NCBI GenBank assembly: GCA_020740775.1
Contig: JAHEWK010000002.1
Location: forward strand, 1 to 64,000
Origin: Ilyonectria destructans
Lineage: Eukaryota > Ascomycota > Sordariomycetes > Hypocreales > Nectriaceae
Direction of reading: 5' to 3'
Length of the DNA: 64,000 bases
Below, piece by piece: positions 47,901-62,091 of this stretch. Numbering within the stretch: the stretch's first letter is position 1; each line of letters starts with the position of its first letter. A program made the position numbers and the translations under genes. Under the pieces are notes generated by a model. It saw nothing but the letters and a program-made list of their open reading frames with translations, searched no databases and had not been told where the DNA came from.

Positions 47901-50900
47901 CTGATAGCTGCCCTATAAAAAACAATATATACTACCTATAGAGGAGTAATAGGCAGGCAATATCTATAAGGAAGAACTACCTCTAATAAAAGCTCTATAT
48001 ATAATAGAACTAATAAAGAAAAGAAAGATACTTAAGTTATAAGTATAAGTTAAGGGAGTATAGCTTACTGTATTAGTAGATAGTAGAGCTAAAGCTATAT
48101 ATATCGACCTGTTAGTAGTTAATAGACTGAAGCTACTATAGAAAGATAAGAAAGACCTCTATATAGTATATAACCTTAAAGGTAATAACTTTAAATATAA
48201 TAACAGATAGATAACTTAATAGGTTAATTACCTAAAGATATTTATTAATAGATAAAATTAAGAAGTCACCCTCAATATTATACTAATAAAGTATTACAAT
48301 ATTATTCTTAGGTACTTATAGCTAATAAAATATAACCTATAGTTTAACTGGAGAACTGGCCAGATATTTATCGATTATAATAATATACTCTCTAGCGACG
48401 ATAAAAGTAACTTAGAAGATAAGAAATCTCTAATTCTAACTCCTAAAGATAGTAAGAGTAAGGATTTATATAAGGATACAATAGATACCTCAGTACTACT
48501 AAAAGAAATACAATATAAACACCAGAAAGATAAAAGAATATAACTCTAAAGAATAATTAGATACCTTTAATAACAGTTTATATAGATAAATAAGAACCTT
48601 AAGGATTATAAGAAAATACCTAAAGAAGAATAACTTAAGAATATACCAGTATAGTACTGTATCTATAAAAAACTCTTTATGGAAGAACTTAAGATAGAAC
48701 TACTTAAATTCAGTTAATAGAATTATAAAATTATACTAAAAGATAGAATAATACCCATATTTTATAAAATCTTCAACCTTAATAAAATATAACTTAATAT
48801 ACTTAAAGAATATATTAAAGATATACTATAGAAAGAATATATTAGGATCTCTAAGTTATCAGCTAGATATCCAGTTATATTTATTCCTAAAAAGAATAAT
48901 AAGCTCTAACTTATTATAGACTACTAATAATTAAATAATATTACACTTAAAGATTAAACTCTATTACTTCTTATTATAGAGCTTAAAAACTAACTCTATA
49001 GTAAGAAGGTATTTACAGTATTAAATCTAAAGAGAGTATATAATCTTATCTATATTAAGAAAGAATATAAATAGAAAACTACTTTTTAAATTAAGTTTGA
49101 ACTTTATAAATATCTTATTATACTCTTTAGACTTATAAATATACCAGCTATATTTTAATAAATAATTAATAATATACTATATAAGTATCTAGATATATTT
49201 ATTATATACTACCTAAATAATATTTTAATCTTCTCTAACTTAGAAGAAGAATATATAGAATATATCTATAAGGTACTATAAGTACTTTAAGATATAAACC
49301 TACTGGTTAAACTAAAGAAGAGTAACTTCTATACTTTAGAAGTAAAGTTTCTTAGATATATTATCTTATATAATAAGATTAGAATAAATCTAAAAAAAAT
49401 TGCTGCAGTCAGTAAATAGCTGAAACTAATAAATATTAAGAAAGTATAATTATTTCTTAGATTTACTAACTACTACTAAAGGTTTCTTAAAGACTTTAGT
49501 AGCTATACTATACTACTTACTGAACTTACTAGAAAAAAAGTAAACTTTAGATAGAATACTGCTATAGAAAAAGCATTTAATACTATTAAAAACCTTATTT
49601 TAAGTAAATCTATATTAGCTACCTTTAACTCTAAATAAGAAATTAAACTTAAGATAGATTTATCGGACTTTATATAAGGCGCTTAAATTAGTTAAAAGGA
49701 TAATAATAAACTGTTATACCCTATTACTTTTTTTTCTTATAAAATATATAGCGCTAAACTTAACTACTCTATCTATAATAAAGAATTCCTTATAATTATC
49801 AACTTATTTAAGAAATTCCAATACTACCTCCTAGGAAGTAAATATAAGATTAAGGTCTATACAGACTATAAGAATATTGCATACTTTATAACCACCTAGA
49901 AACTTAGCGGATAATAACTATAATATACTGAATACCTCTTAGAATTCAACTATATAATTATCTATAGAAAAGAATTAGAAAATAGATAAGCTAATACTAT
50001 TAGTCGATAATATAACTTTAATACTAATAAAATTAAGATTAATAAATAGCTTCTATACTTTATAACTAAAGGATATCTTAAATAGAAGTTTATTATAATA
50101 GCAACCTAAATATAAATACCAGAAGAATTAATAAAGCTCTTTATATAACTCAAATAGAGCTTTAAGAATTAAATATATAATACTAATTCTAGACTATAGA
50201 AAATCCAGTAGTATAATGGAAAAATCATACCTATAGAATTATAATAGTTATATATAATATCCTACTATTATAGAGGAAATTACTATAGGAACTTCTAGCT
50301 GTTAGTAAGAAAGCTTAACCAGTACTTCTACAGAAGTATTATAGATATATATATAAGCTATATAGAAATATGTAAGAAATACCTATAATATATCCTCAGC
50401 AAATATATATATATATATAAAGAAGGAATAGAATATAAAAATTATAAATCCAGCCGACTAAAATAACCTAAATACTATAAATTTAACTGAGTAATAAAAA
50501 TACTATACTAAATCCTTATAATAATATATATAGTAAAATAAGAAAACTTACTGCTTAAATAAATTCAGGAGTATAATAATACACTACCTAAAGGAGAATA
50601 TATAAATAAATAATAGGTTTCTAAAGATCTATAGTACTAACTTATATAAGAAATTTATAAATACCTATTATACAGATATCAGAAAGTTAATAAAACTCTT
50701 AAATAAATTAGAATAATATATTAATTGCCTAAGATAAAGAAAGTTATATAAGAAGTTACTAAATAGTACCTACTTTATAATAAAATTAAGGCTTAATATT
50801 ATAAACTATATAGAAAACTGTAACCCCTATTAGTTACTAAGTAACTATAAAATTCTATTACTATAGATTTTATTACTAAATTACCTCTATTAGAAGATCC

Positions 50901-52610
50901 TATAACTAGAGTTATATATAATAGTATTCTTATTATTATAGATAGACTTATAAAATTTTTCTATTTTATACTCTATTAGAAGTTAATAGATATAGAGCAG
51001 TTTATCTATATCTTCCTAAGATATATTATTAGCACTTATAGGCTACCCTTAGAGATTCTCTCTAATAGAGGACCTCTATTTACTTCTAAGTTTTAGTAAA
51101 TATTAATAGACTATTTAGGACTGAACTATTAACTTATAATAGTATATAGAGTATAAATCGACGGATAAATAGAATAGATAAACTAAATACTGAAATAGTA
51201 TCTTTAATACTATATTAACTATAAATAGAATAACTGAGTTAAGAAGCTTCTAACTGTATAGCTAAGCTATAATACTGTAGTAAATAAAAGTATAAAGATT
51301 ACTTTAGTATATACTAACTTTAGATTTACTTCTAATACCTACTGTATAGATAGAGATAGAAAGATTATCCCTAAAGCTATTCTTATAATAGAAAATCTGA
51401 AAAATCTATATAAAGAAATAAAGACTAAACTTAAATTTATTAGAAACTAGATAAGAAAACATTATAATAAAAAACAGATAAAGAGACTATTCTTCCAGAA
51501 GGGAGATATAGTCCTTCTTACTATAAAAAACATTAAAATAAAACAATAAAATAAAAAACTGAACTATAAATATATTAGCCCCTATAAAATTCTTAAAAAA
51601 GTCTCAGAAAATAACTACTGTTTAAATTTATTACTAAAAGTCAGACTTTATTCTATCTTTCACATCTCACTCCTTAAGAGTATAGAAGGTAATATTATAG
51701 CTAAGTTTAGCAATAAATATAAAATAGAGGTTAAAGGACTAAAAGAGTATAAAGTTAAGAAGATCCTTAAGTAATAATAGATTAATAACTAAATAGAGTA
51801 TCTTATTAAATAGAAAAACTACCCAGAGAGTAATAACTAATAGAAACTAGCTAAAAACCTTATCTATATATAATACCTTCTAAAGAACTTCCACTAATAG
51901 TATTAAAAGCAGGTAAGAAAAAGTTATTAAAATTAAAAGAACTTCAGTCAATAAGGTTAGAATAAACTAAAGACTGTATATTAATTACAGCTTCTAAATC
52001 TACACACTCTACTGTATCTAACTTATCTAAAGAGTAAGTATTATAACAGACTAGCTTCTTACTACAGAAGATTATTTAGTTATACTGCCTCTACAGTTAA
52101 GCTAACCAGTTTAAACTATCTGCAATTTCCTTCTGTACAATCTTAAATACTTTACGAGACTTTAAAAGGGCTTCCTTAGTAGCCTCCTCCTTATGCTTAA
52201 TATAATACTTCTCTATAATAATTCAGTTTGCTATCTAACTGTCAGCTCGAAGATATAGAAGTACGTATAATACCTAATACCTACTAACTACTATAGAAAT
52301 TCCTAATATATTATAAGCTCGACCTTAATAGATATACTTTAAATAACAATTTAATATTATTGCAATATAATACTGAAACCCCTTTAATAAGTAGAATAAG
52401 TAAGGTATACTATTGTAACTAAATTCTTTAATAAGTAAGATTTAGGCATAATAAGACTCAGTAGAACTCTTCTTCTTAACGGATAGTTTTTTAGAAATAC
52501 AGCTGGATATTATATTAGTATTTTGGGAGGAATAAGAAATAAAATTACAGATAAATTAATATCCTTAGGGGCTACAGTTTTATATATAGATCTTAAGGAT
52601 AAAACTATTG
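44956..52610 (+). pseudogene. Element C gag-pol relic
   Basis: Plus-strand landmarks in Gypsy order. The gag zinc knuckle at 46160-46204 reads C-stop-NYRKIGHFKSKYY (a CCHC knuckle with Trp to TGA and two Cys to Tyr). The RT region at 48908-48975 has LIIDY...LNNITLKD. The RT active site at 49201-49240 reads YYLNNILIFS. RNase H C-terminal sequence lies near 49905-50000 (KLSG, then YTEYLLEFNYIIIYRKE). The integrase core at 50866-50970 reads FITKLPLLEDPITRVIYNSI followed by LIIIDRL. All frames are broken by RIP-type stops. Confidence 0.8.
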
Positions 52611-52624
52611 GATGGAAGATATTA

Positions 52625-53021
52625 TATTACGGCTTAGGTTAAGATTAAATAGTTATAACTAGTAGAATTATAATAGTACCCACTTTTTTAGCTCCTCTAT
52701 TAGCCTAAAGGCCTATATATAATAGATCAGTATTAGTACTCTACTTATAACTCTTATTAATAAGACTAATAGTTTTATTAATAAACCTTATAAAGGCACT
52801 ACTAAGACTATATAATGTATCTAGTATATAGATATATTTATTTAGCACTTTTATAGAGATAGCCTTACTAGCTATTAATATACTTAGTTATATTAAATCT
52901 ACTATTCTACTATTATCAGACTGTAACCTATATTACTCACTATAATATTCTAATCCACTTAATTATAAATACTATACTACTGGACCTATTTTATACCCCT
53001 AAGCTAGATCTAACTGTTATA
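52625..53021 (+). repeat. Element C 3' LTR
   Basis: 397-bp partner of 44548-44944. Shows extra C/T and G/A changes, for example TATTACGGCTTAGG where the 5' copy has TGTTACGGCCCAGG. Confidence 0.88.
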
Positions 53022-53609
53022 TAACAGTTAGTATCTATAGAATTATAACTGCTATTTATAAGCAATTTAATATTTAGTAATACTAAAAACTGATTTAAAT
53101 TTATTCTTAAAGATCTCCTTAATAATAATAAGGCTAATTAAAATTAAGATACAGTTAATCTATTTATAGATTAGGAAAACTTTAAAGTAGCTCTTAAAGA
53201 TATATTTGGAATAGTTAATAAAGAAAGATAGATAGCTGTAAAAATTTATATACTTAAATAAATTTATTCTGATACTGCTTATACTATTATACTCTAATAA
53301 GTTACCTTTAAGTTGGACTAAAAGAATAAGATACTTATAGAAATATTCTACTAAGGACTAAAGAATAAAGTTAAGAATAAGCTCTATAAAGCTAACTAAT
53401 TTAATACCCTAATAGAATATATTATTATACCTGTTAAAATCGATAAATAACAGTATAAAAGATATAGAGAGAAGGCTATAATATACTAAAGAGATTAGAA
53501 TACTCTATATAATCCCTACTATTCCAATTAATAAGAGAATAGTAGAGAATAAAAAGGTAGTTAATAGAGTAACTCTTATAGAAATACCTCTTAGGGGATA
53601 TATACTGAA

Positions 53610-54021
53610 TATAACAGTTATATTCTTTAAGTTACTGTATATATAGTATAGAGTAGGTAAGAGATAGATTACTAGTAGATAAACTATAGGTTTATATTAG
53701 CAGAAAGATTAGGGCGTTACTTACTGAATAAATATTATATCTAGTAATAGTTAAGTACAGTAATATATAGTAAGTTAAGGTAATTAAGGTAATTAAGTTA
53801 TATTAATAGCTAAATAGCTACTTATTGGGAATATATACTACTCTTATTATCTATATACTTAGATAGATTGTTAGATTATATAAGTAATCTAGTAATTCAG
53901 AATTATAGAATTATAAAGGTAATTCTGTAATTCCATTTTAATTAGCTGAAAATTATAGGTACTAAAATACTGTCAGTTCTAACTGCCTGCTACCTACCTG
54001 AGGTATATATAGGCTGTAATA
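53610..54021 (-). repeat. Element D 3' LTR (left)
   Basis: 412 bp. The first part matches the B LTR; the part from about 53860 on differs (no GC-rich GGGGCTG box), so D and G belong to a distinct LTR subfamily of B. Confidence 0.85.
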
Positions 54022-54386
54022 TAATATCTCCCCTCCGTTAGTTCTTATCCTTAAGGCCTATTATAAGATTGTTCCTCTAATTTTTATATATATATCCAAC
54101 CTAAACCTATAAACATTCTGCTAATTATTATATCAGATTGTATTTCTAAATCTATTAAGACTGAATAATATTCCGTTCTTATATAAGTTATTACCTCTAA
54201 AGGTTATAAAGTTATACCTTATTCCTACTACTTTAAGAAGCAATTAGTTTATTATATATTTGAGAAATCCTTATAGTGCGGTAAATATATAAGCTTAAGT
54301 TATTTCTATAATAGTTCTAATATTACTAGCTTTTATAAGTAGTTCTATATACTCTATTATTCTTCTTTATACTAATTTCTATAGTA

Positions 54387-54719
54387 ACTAAGAATATAGA
54401 GGCTTAGCAAAAAGTTAATTTAGATATTAAGAAGGCTAAAAGTGCCTTAACTAAGATATTAGCCTATTTAGTATATCTTTATAAATAAAAGAAAGTATTA
54501 AAGAAGTATAATTTCAATTTATTTATCTAGGGGATCTAGAAGTTAGATAATATTAATAGGGTATACTCCTAAGAGTCTGCTATTCTTAAGGAGCAGCAGG
54601 CTGTTAGGGAGATATAGGCTGCTAGTGCTATAGATATACTGAACTAATCCTCTATACTGAATATACTGCTTAATTTATTTTTATTAGATTCCGGTGTTAT
54701 AGATAAGAGTTCTTTATAA
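54387..54719 (+). pseudogene. Relic of the antisense extra ORF in element D
   Basis: Plus-strand frame of 110 codons ending TAA 54717-54719, at the same place as 15896-16243 in element B. Recognisable parts: KKAKSALTKILAYLVYLYK, then VLKKYNFNLFI, YS-stop-ESAILKEQQAVREI and AASAIDILN. The internal stops are TAA or TAG and fit Gln codons. Alternating charged and Leu residues suggest a coiled coil. Shared position, length and character with the B copy argue for a real ancestral reading frame rather than chance. Confidence 0.5.
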
Positions 54720-54749
54720 TTTCTAGGTGTTATTTCTTAAATTTATTCT

Positions 54750-57700
54750 AATATTTATATTTAGAATTACTTCTTTATTTTAAGGAAGTTCTTTAATTTA
54801 TTTTAACAGTATATAAGGTATTTATAGGGTTTCTATATATCTTCTGAGGGGTTACAGTCTTTCTATCTTACTAGATATTTTATTTTATTATTTTCTCTTT
54901 TTATATTAGTAATCTTTTTAACTGTATATTTCTAGTTATTTTTAACTTCTATCTCTTAATTATTATTCTATATTTTAACGTAAATAGTGTCTACTGCTAA
55001 TTTAAGTAATAAAATATAAAAAATTAAATAGAGCTTAACCTTCAGTAGTAAGTTCAGTTTGTAGTTATTTCCTGAGATTTTTTCTAATATTTTATAAGAT
55101 CTAATGAATTTAAAGTCTAATTTATTATTTAGCCTTTTTGTTATAATGTTTTTTATTGTCAGGTAAACTATATCTCCCTTCTAAAAGATTAGTCTCTTTA
55201 ATCTTTTCTTATTATAATGTCTTTTTATTTATTTATATATAAACTCTAATTCTATTTATATTTCTTTATATAGCTATTATAGCTAATCGGTAGTAAGAAT
55301 AGCTTTAGTATTTAGCAGTTCTTCTCTTAATAATCTATAGGTATTTAGGGTAAATCTGAAATTTATATAAGCTGATATAAGCTTTATTATTCTAGAAGTA
55401 GAGGTATTATAGGCTAGTTATACTATAGGCAGCTTCTAAACCTAATTATTCTGCTTATAGTTAATATAGTACTATAGATACTATTTAACTATTTAGTTAA
55501 GTCTTTCTATCTATCTATTTACTTATAGTCTTTAAGCTATTATAAGCTTATAGTTTAATTCTATTTAAGCTATTAGTTCTTACCAGAATTTGGATATAAA
55601 TATTATTCCTCTATTAGAGATAATCTCTATTAGCAATCTGTATATACTGATAATATTTCTTAAGAATATATAAGAAAGTTATTCTATATTAATAGACTCT
55701 TAGTAGAATAGAAAGTATAAAAACTTTATAAGCCTATCTATAATAATAAATATACTATTATAGAGTACTCTAGTTATTAGGTCTTTAGATAGTAAGAGCT
55801 TAATAATATAATCTATAGTAATAGATTCCTAAGGTTATTATACTACTGGTAGTAGTTATAACTATCTATAAGGCTTATATTATAGTGATTTTAACTTCTT
55901 ATATAAATTATATCCTTTAATAGTATCTAAGGCAGCTTTCTTTATTTAGGGGAATAAGTATATTATTCTAAGCCTCTTAAGAATTCTATTAATACTCTAA
56001 TATCTGTATATAGAGTATTTATAGACTTTCTATACTAGTTATTATTATAGTTCTTTAGGAACCTATAATTATTCTATTTATTCTTCCTTAGGTAGTATAT
56101 TATTATACTTCTGAATTTCTTTTAGTAGTAAATTATCTAGTTCTACTGTATATATTGCTATAAGTATTCTTCTATTAAGCTTATTGATAAATTGTACTTT
56201 CTTTATTAGTTCTAGGGGCTATTAAGATTCTATTTCTCTTTCTTTATAGATATTATATTATTTAAAATCTGCTGGGTTAGTAATAAATCTCCAATAAAAT
56301 CTAGTATATACTTAGTTAAATATAAGTCCTTATTTCTAGTAGTTCTTTATATATTTCTTACTGAATTTAAGTATATATTCCGGGGGTATAAAGGCTTATT
56401 TCTTATAGGTAGATATTTTATATTAGTAGTTATACTTATAGAGGTAGATAGTATTATTATTATTTTTATAATAATAGTACTATTATATCTTATTTTGCTA
56501 TTCTTTATTTAGGGTTTCTAGTAGGTTTTTATATACTATTTTAAGTTTCTTATTGCACTTTAGGTATACTATCTATAGATAGTTATTATTTTTAGGTATT
56601 ATATAGTTATAATAGAATCTTTTATAGACTTAACTTTCTATAAGCCTCTTAATTTAGTAGTATTCTATTCTATCCTTTAGAAAATTAGATATTAATTTCT
56701 AAGATATAAATACCTATTTATAGTATATTAGTATCCTACAGTTAGAGTTAAATTTATTAGGAAATACTTTATTATTATTATTATAGAATAAGTATTTCTT
56801 ATAGATCTTTATCTGCTATTCTTTACTAGATATTTTATTTATATTATGCTATTTTTCCTTATACTTATAGATATTAGCAATATATCTTTATTTAAGATAT
56901 CCTTCTGAAGTTAGCTTAAGAAGTTATTTATTTTTCTTAGTAATACTAATATTAAAGTTAAGTTATCAGCTAATAGTATCTACTCTGCTATTTTCTAATT
57001 CTTTCTTATAGATAATAATATAGTTAAATTCCAATAGGTATTCTATATAGTAAAGTTACCTGCTACTAAGCTCTTAAGTAGTTATAAAGTATAAGATATT
57101 TTTATAGTTAGTATAGATTTTAATTTTATACTTACTCTTTAAGAGGTAGTATTAGAATTCTTTAAATAAGTTAACTATTATAAGAAATTCTTTATTATAG
57201 ATAGAGTAGTTAAGCTTCACTCTATAGAGTTTATATAAGTAGAAGGCAATTAGATATAATTTCCTATTAATATCTCTCTATTCTATTTAAAATCCCAGAC
57301 TAAAATTAGAGGAGTCTATTTCTAGCTTAACTTTTTTATTAGAGTTAAATATAACTAAAACTGATTTACTGAAAATTACCTTTTTAATATTATTAAAAGC
57401 CTTCTATACTTTAGTATTCTATCTGAAATTTACTTCTTTCTTTATAAGTTCTATAAGGGTATATCTAATACTTCCGAAATTATAAATAAACTTCTAGTAG
57501 TAGTTAGTAAATTCTAAGAAGCTTTATACTTCTTTAATATTATTAGATTTTAGCCAATCTTTAATAGCTTTAATTTTCTTTCGATTTATATAGATTTTAT
57601 TTAGATAGATAGTATATCTAAGGAAGTTCACTTTATCTATATAGAACTTATTTTTCTCTAGTTTAATAAGGAGGTTTATATTCTGTAGTTTCTTAAGTAC

Positions 57701-60700
57701 TATATAGATATATTCTATATATTCTTCTTCTATATTAAAGAAGATAAGGATATTATTAAGATAATATATAATAAAGATATTAAGGTATTTCTATAGTATA
57801 TTAGTAATTATCCATTAGAAGGTTGCCAGTATATTAGTAAGTCTAAAAGGTATAACTAGATATTTAAAAAGTCTGTATTTTATACAGAAAGCAGTCTTCT
57901 ATTTATCTTCTAATTTAATATAGATAAGATTATAAGCTCCTTTAAGGTTAAGGGCTGTAAATTACTTCTTACTATATAATTAATCCTTCAGTTTATTAAT
58001 AAGTAGTAATAGTATTCAGTTCTTAATAGTAATATTATTAAGCTATTAGTAGTCTATAACTAATTATAATTTTCTATTTTTCTTTAGGATAAATATAACT
58101 GGGTATTCTGTAGAGAACTTTAATATTCTAATAAATTCTTTTTTTAATATATCTTTAAGGTATTCTTTTAATATATAGAGTTAAACTTTATTAAGGTTAT
58201 AAATTTTATAGAATTTAGCTGTAATTCTATCTTTAAGTACTATCTTATAGTCCTATTAACTATACTAAAGTAAATCTATTTCTATTTCTTCAGCAAATAG
58301 CTTTTTATAAATACAGTAAGTAGGGGGTATATTTTTAAGCCTATTATCTACTTTCTTATATTTCTTTATTTCTTATAATTCTTTATTAAGCTTAGTAAAT
58401 TATACTTATACTTATATAATAGTGCGGTATATTTTATTATTTTAGGCATTACAGTATTTATATCTAGTGCCTTAGGGTGGCGAAGTATCTGTTATATTAT
58501 TATATATTACTTTACTGGTACTATTATTAGTTAAAGTTTAAGATCTTATATTATTATCTGAATTCTATTTATAGAAGGAATAATTATCGATATTATTAAA
58601 GGTTATTTAGTTAGTCCTCTAATTAATCAGTAGGTTTACTTATTATAGCTATAGATAGCCTAAAACTAAATTATATTATATTAAGGGGATAATATAAAAA
58701 GAGATATCTTTATTATACCTATTTATAAAAACCTTAAGGTAATTAACCTCCCTAGTAATATATCTATTATTATAACTGAAACTTATTCCTTTAAGATTCT
58801 ATACTCAGTATAAATTTAATTTATTCTTCTATAGTAGCTCCAGCTTATTTACTACTCTTAGGTAAAGATAGTTAAATTCTATGCTGCTATCTACTAGTGC
58901 AGTAAGTCAGTATCCCTTAATTTATATTTAGATTTCTAAGTAATCTATTTTTATACTTTCTATAGTATATAAAGCTCTTACTGGGAGTTCTACTTCTTCT
59001 AGCTCTGGGTCTATCTATTGCTCTATTATAGAGAGTAAGAGTGGTTTTTTATTTGTAACTAAATTCCCTTATACTATTCTCAGTCTTTAGCTTATCTACT
59101 AATTTATTAGGGGAAATTAAATCTATCTTTAAATATCTTATATAACTATTTATAGATAATTCTTCCTTTCTAAGTATACACTATATATCCCTTAGTGCTA
59201 TAATCTATTATAAATTATTCTTTATAAATATTGTTCGGTATAGATATAGGTGTGTATTTTTTCTTTATTCTTTATATATAGAGAGAACTTCTTTTTATCT
59301 TATATTCCCTATAGTTATCTAATTTACTTAATATTACAGTAGGTTTCTTCCCTTAATTAATTATAGAGTTTTCTTCCTAGGGTAGAAGTTATTTAGTTAT
59401 CTCTAGCTATTTCTCTATTTCTCTTTACTAGATATTATTATTAGATAATTTATTATATTTAGGTTTCTCTAGTTAGAAGTATTTCTATTCTTATAGGAAA
59501 TATCTCTATTCTTTCTACACTTAATACTAAAGGTATATCTTAATCTTTATATAAATTTAGTATTTTTAGTATTAGCAGTCCTAAGGGTCCTACAATCCTT
59601 ATATATACTATTATAGAAATCTAGTTATCTTAGCTTCCAGAATAATAATACAGTACTTAGGGTATCTATTAGTATTCTTATAGTACTCTATATTATACTT
59701 TATATATAGTTAGATAATAGGGATTTCTAGTAGTCTTAAGGGGTAATAGTTATAAGTCTATTTATTCTTTAAGTAGTAATAGTATTATAGGTAGTAGTAT
59801 AAGATCTATAAGATCTAATTATATCCTTCTATACTGAAGTAGAGAATAGAATTATCCCTAAACTCTCCTTTAGATTCCACTATATAGTCTCTTACTTTAT
59901 ATCTTATTATTACATAAAGGTAGATAGATTTATATTATCTAGCATTTTATTATTTCCTTATAAGTTATTAGTATATAGCTCCCTTATTTTCCTATTATTA
60001 GTTATCTTACTTATTAAGTATAGCTTTATCTTACTATAGTTTTTCTATTATTATTCAGCTAGTTTCTTCTGGAGTGCTGGGTATATATTCTTCTATATAG
60101 AGATTCAGTCTTTTTTTATTGCTAGAATTAGGATATTTATTTCTGATATTATAGTATTTATTGCTTTTATTTAGTATAGTATCTATTATCTATTATTAGT
60201 CTATCTAAATATTATAGTCTTCTAGCTGTCTATTAGAGATATTATTCTAAGTATTTAGTACTTTTAGTATTTCTCTTTAGTAGGTTTTTAATTGCTTTTC
60301 TTATTATACTATAGCTATTATTTTTAATATTTCTGCCGATAGTTAAATTATTAGTAGTTTCAGTATTAGTATTTATTCTGCCTGTTTTTTCTGCCTATTT
60401 ACTCTTAAGATAGATTCTTCTGGATGTAGTACTTCTGCTTCTTCTTGAGATAAATATTACTTTCAGCTGGATAGATATACAGGCCAGCTTAAGCTGGAGT
60501 GCTTATATATACCTTATATTATAGTAATAGTTTATATTTACACTGCTATTTCTATTTCTCTCTATCTCTAGATAGTATTCAGAAATTATTATCTAGTAGG
60601 TATAGATTGGAATTATTATTCTTTTTTGGGTTTTTAGTATTCTTATGTAAAATATCCCTTTTTATTGCAGTTATAGTATATAATATCCTTCTTATCTTAG

Positions 60701-61660
60701 GGCTGCCTCTATATAGCTTTAAGTTCTATAGGTCTAATATATATTCCCTAAGAGGTATTTCCATAAGAGTTACTCTATTAGCTACCTCTCTATTCTTTAC
60801 TGTTTCCTTATTAGTTGGAATAGTAAGAATTATATAGAGTATTTTAACCTCTTTAATATATTATAGCTTTCTCCCTATATCTTTTATACTATTATTTATT
60901 AATTTTAATAGCTATAGTAATATATTCTGTAAGGTTATTAGGTTGGTTAGCTTTATAGAGCTTATTTTTAACCTTATTCTTTAGTTTTTAGTAGAATATT
61001 TCTATAAGTACCTTATTCTTTCAGTCTAACTTGGAGGCAACTTATTAGAGTGTAATAGTATAGACAGCAGCAGAATAGATTTATTTAAGTATGTAAACTT
61101 TTGCAGGTGCCTGCCTTTCTTTATTAATTATTCTAAATATATCTTTAAGGGCTACTTTAAAGTTTTCTCAATCTGCAAATAGATTAACTGTATCTTAATT
61201 TTAGTTGGCCTTATTATTATTAAGGAAATCTTTAAGGATAGATTTAAACTAATTCTTTATATTACTAGATATTAGGTTGCTTATAAATAGCAGTTATAAT
61301 TCTATAGATACTAACTGTTATAAATACTACTAAAAGTATTCTTTTATTTTAGTAATAAAGAGTATAATATCGCTAGGTATTCTATTAAACTTCTCTAGTA
61401 GTAGTGATTTTATTACTTCCTCTAGGTTATATTTAGTATTTCTAGTAACTAATATTAGTATATTCTATACTTACTGCTATAAAGTGCAGACCAGATTATA
61501 TAGCTGCTTAACTTTAGCTGCTATATTAGTATTATTCGCTGGAGCTATATAAGCTGGTAGTATAAGTATATTACTTAGGGTAGCAGGAGTTTAGTTAGTT
61601 TTAGATATCTTAATAGTATAAGATATTACTTAATAGTTAATATAAGTAACCTTTCTGAAT
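54750..61660 (-). pseudogene. Element D gag-pol relic
   Basis: Homologous to B throughout. Minus-strand landmarks: RT active site near 57738-57768 (YYLNNILIF), integrase zinc finger about 55975-56030 with His to Tyr changes, gag about 60400-61600. The only long frame here, plus strand 60499-60837, is the antisense shadow of gag and equals a shadow frame at 22098-22349 in B. Confidence 0.75.
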
Positions 61661-61674
61661 AAAAGCTATTAATA

Positions 61675-62086
61675 TATAATAGTTATATTCTTTAAGCTAC
61701 TATATATATAGTATAGGGTAGGTAAGAGATAGATTGCTAGTAGATAAACTATAGGTTTATATTAGCAGAGAGGTTAGAGTGTTACTTATTGGGTAAATAT
61801 TATATCTGGTAATAGTTAAGTATAGTAATATATAGTAAGTTAAGGTAATTAAGGTAATTAAGTTATATTAATAGCTGAGTAGCTGCTTATTAGGAATATA
61901 TACTACTCTTATTATCTATATACTTAAATAGATTGTTGGATTGTATAAGTGATCTAGTAATTTAGGATTATAGAATTATAAAGGTAATTCTATAATTCTA
62001 TTTTAGTTAGCTGAAAATTGTAGGTATTAAAATACTGCTAGTTCTAACTGCCTGCTACCTACCTAAGATATATATAGGCTGTAATA
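61675..62086 (-). repeat. Element D 5' LTR (right)
   Basis: 412-bp partner of 53610-54021. TATTAATAGCT at 61866-61876 (minus AGCTATTAATA) is an exact match to the complement of the 11 nt beside the LTR (61664-61674). Confidence 0.85.
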
Positions 62087-62091
62087 CTAAA

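Larger units (their letters stand above)
44548..53021 (+). mobile_element. LTR retrotransposon C (Ty3/Gypsy, A family), nested in G gag
   Basis: 5' LTR 44548-44944 and 3' LTR 52625-53021, both 397 bp, start TGTTAC or TATTAC and end CTGTTATA. Target duplication TAATA (44543-44547) and TAACA (53022-53026) differs by one C-to-T change. Element D's uninterrupted gag shows the empty site as one TAACA. A purine-rich tract (GATGGAAGATATTA) precedes the 3' LTR. Total 8474 bp. Less mutated than A. Confidence 0.9.
53610..62086 (-). mobile_element. LTR retrotransposon D (B family), nested in G gag
   Basis: Two 412-bp LTRs (53610-54021 and 61675-62086) with ends TATAACAG or TATAATAG...GTAATA. Target duplication CTGAA (53605-53609) and CTAAA (62087-62091), one G-to-A change apart. 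Minus orientation: on that strand a purine tract (ACGGAGGGGAGATATTA) precedes the left LTR, and the pol motifs read on minus. Total 8477 bp. Much more mutated than B: both His codons of the integrase zinc finger that survive in B are Tyr here (about 55985-56030). Confidence 0.88.
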
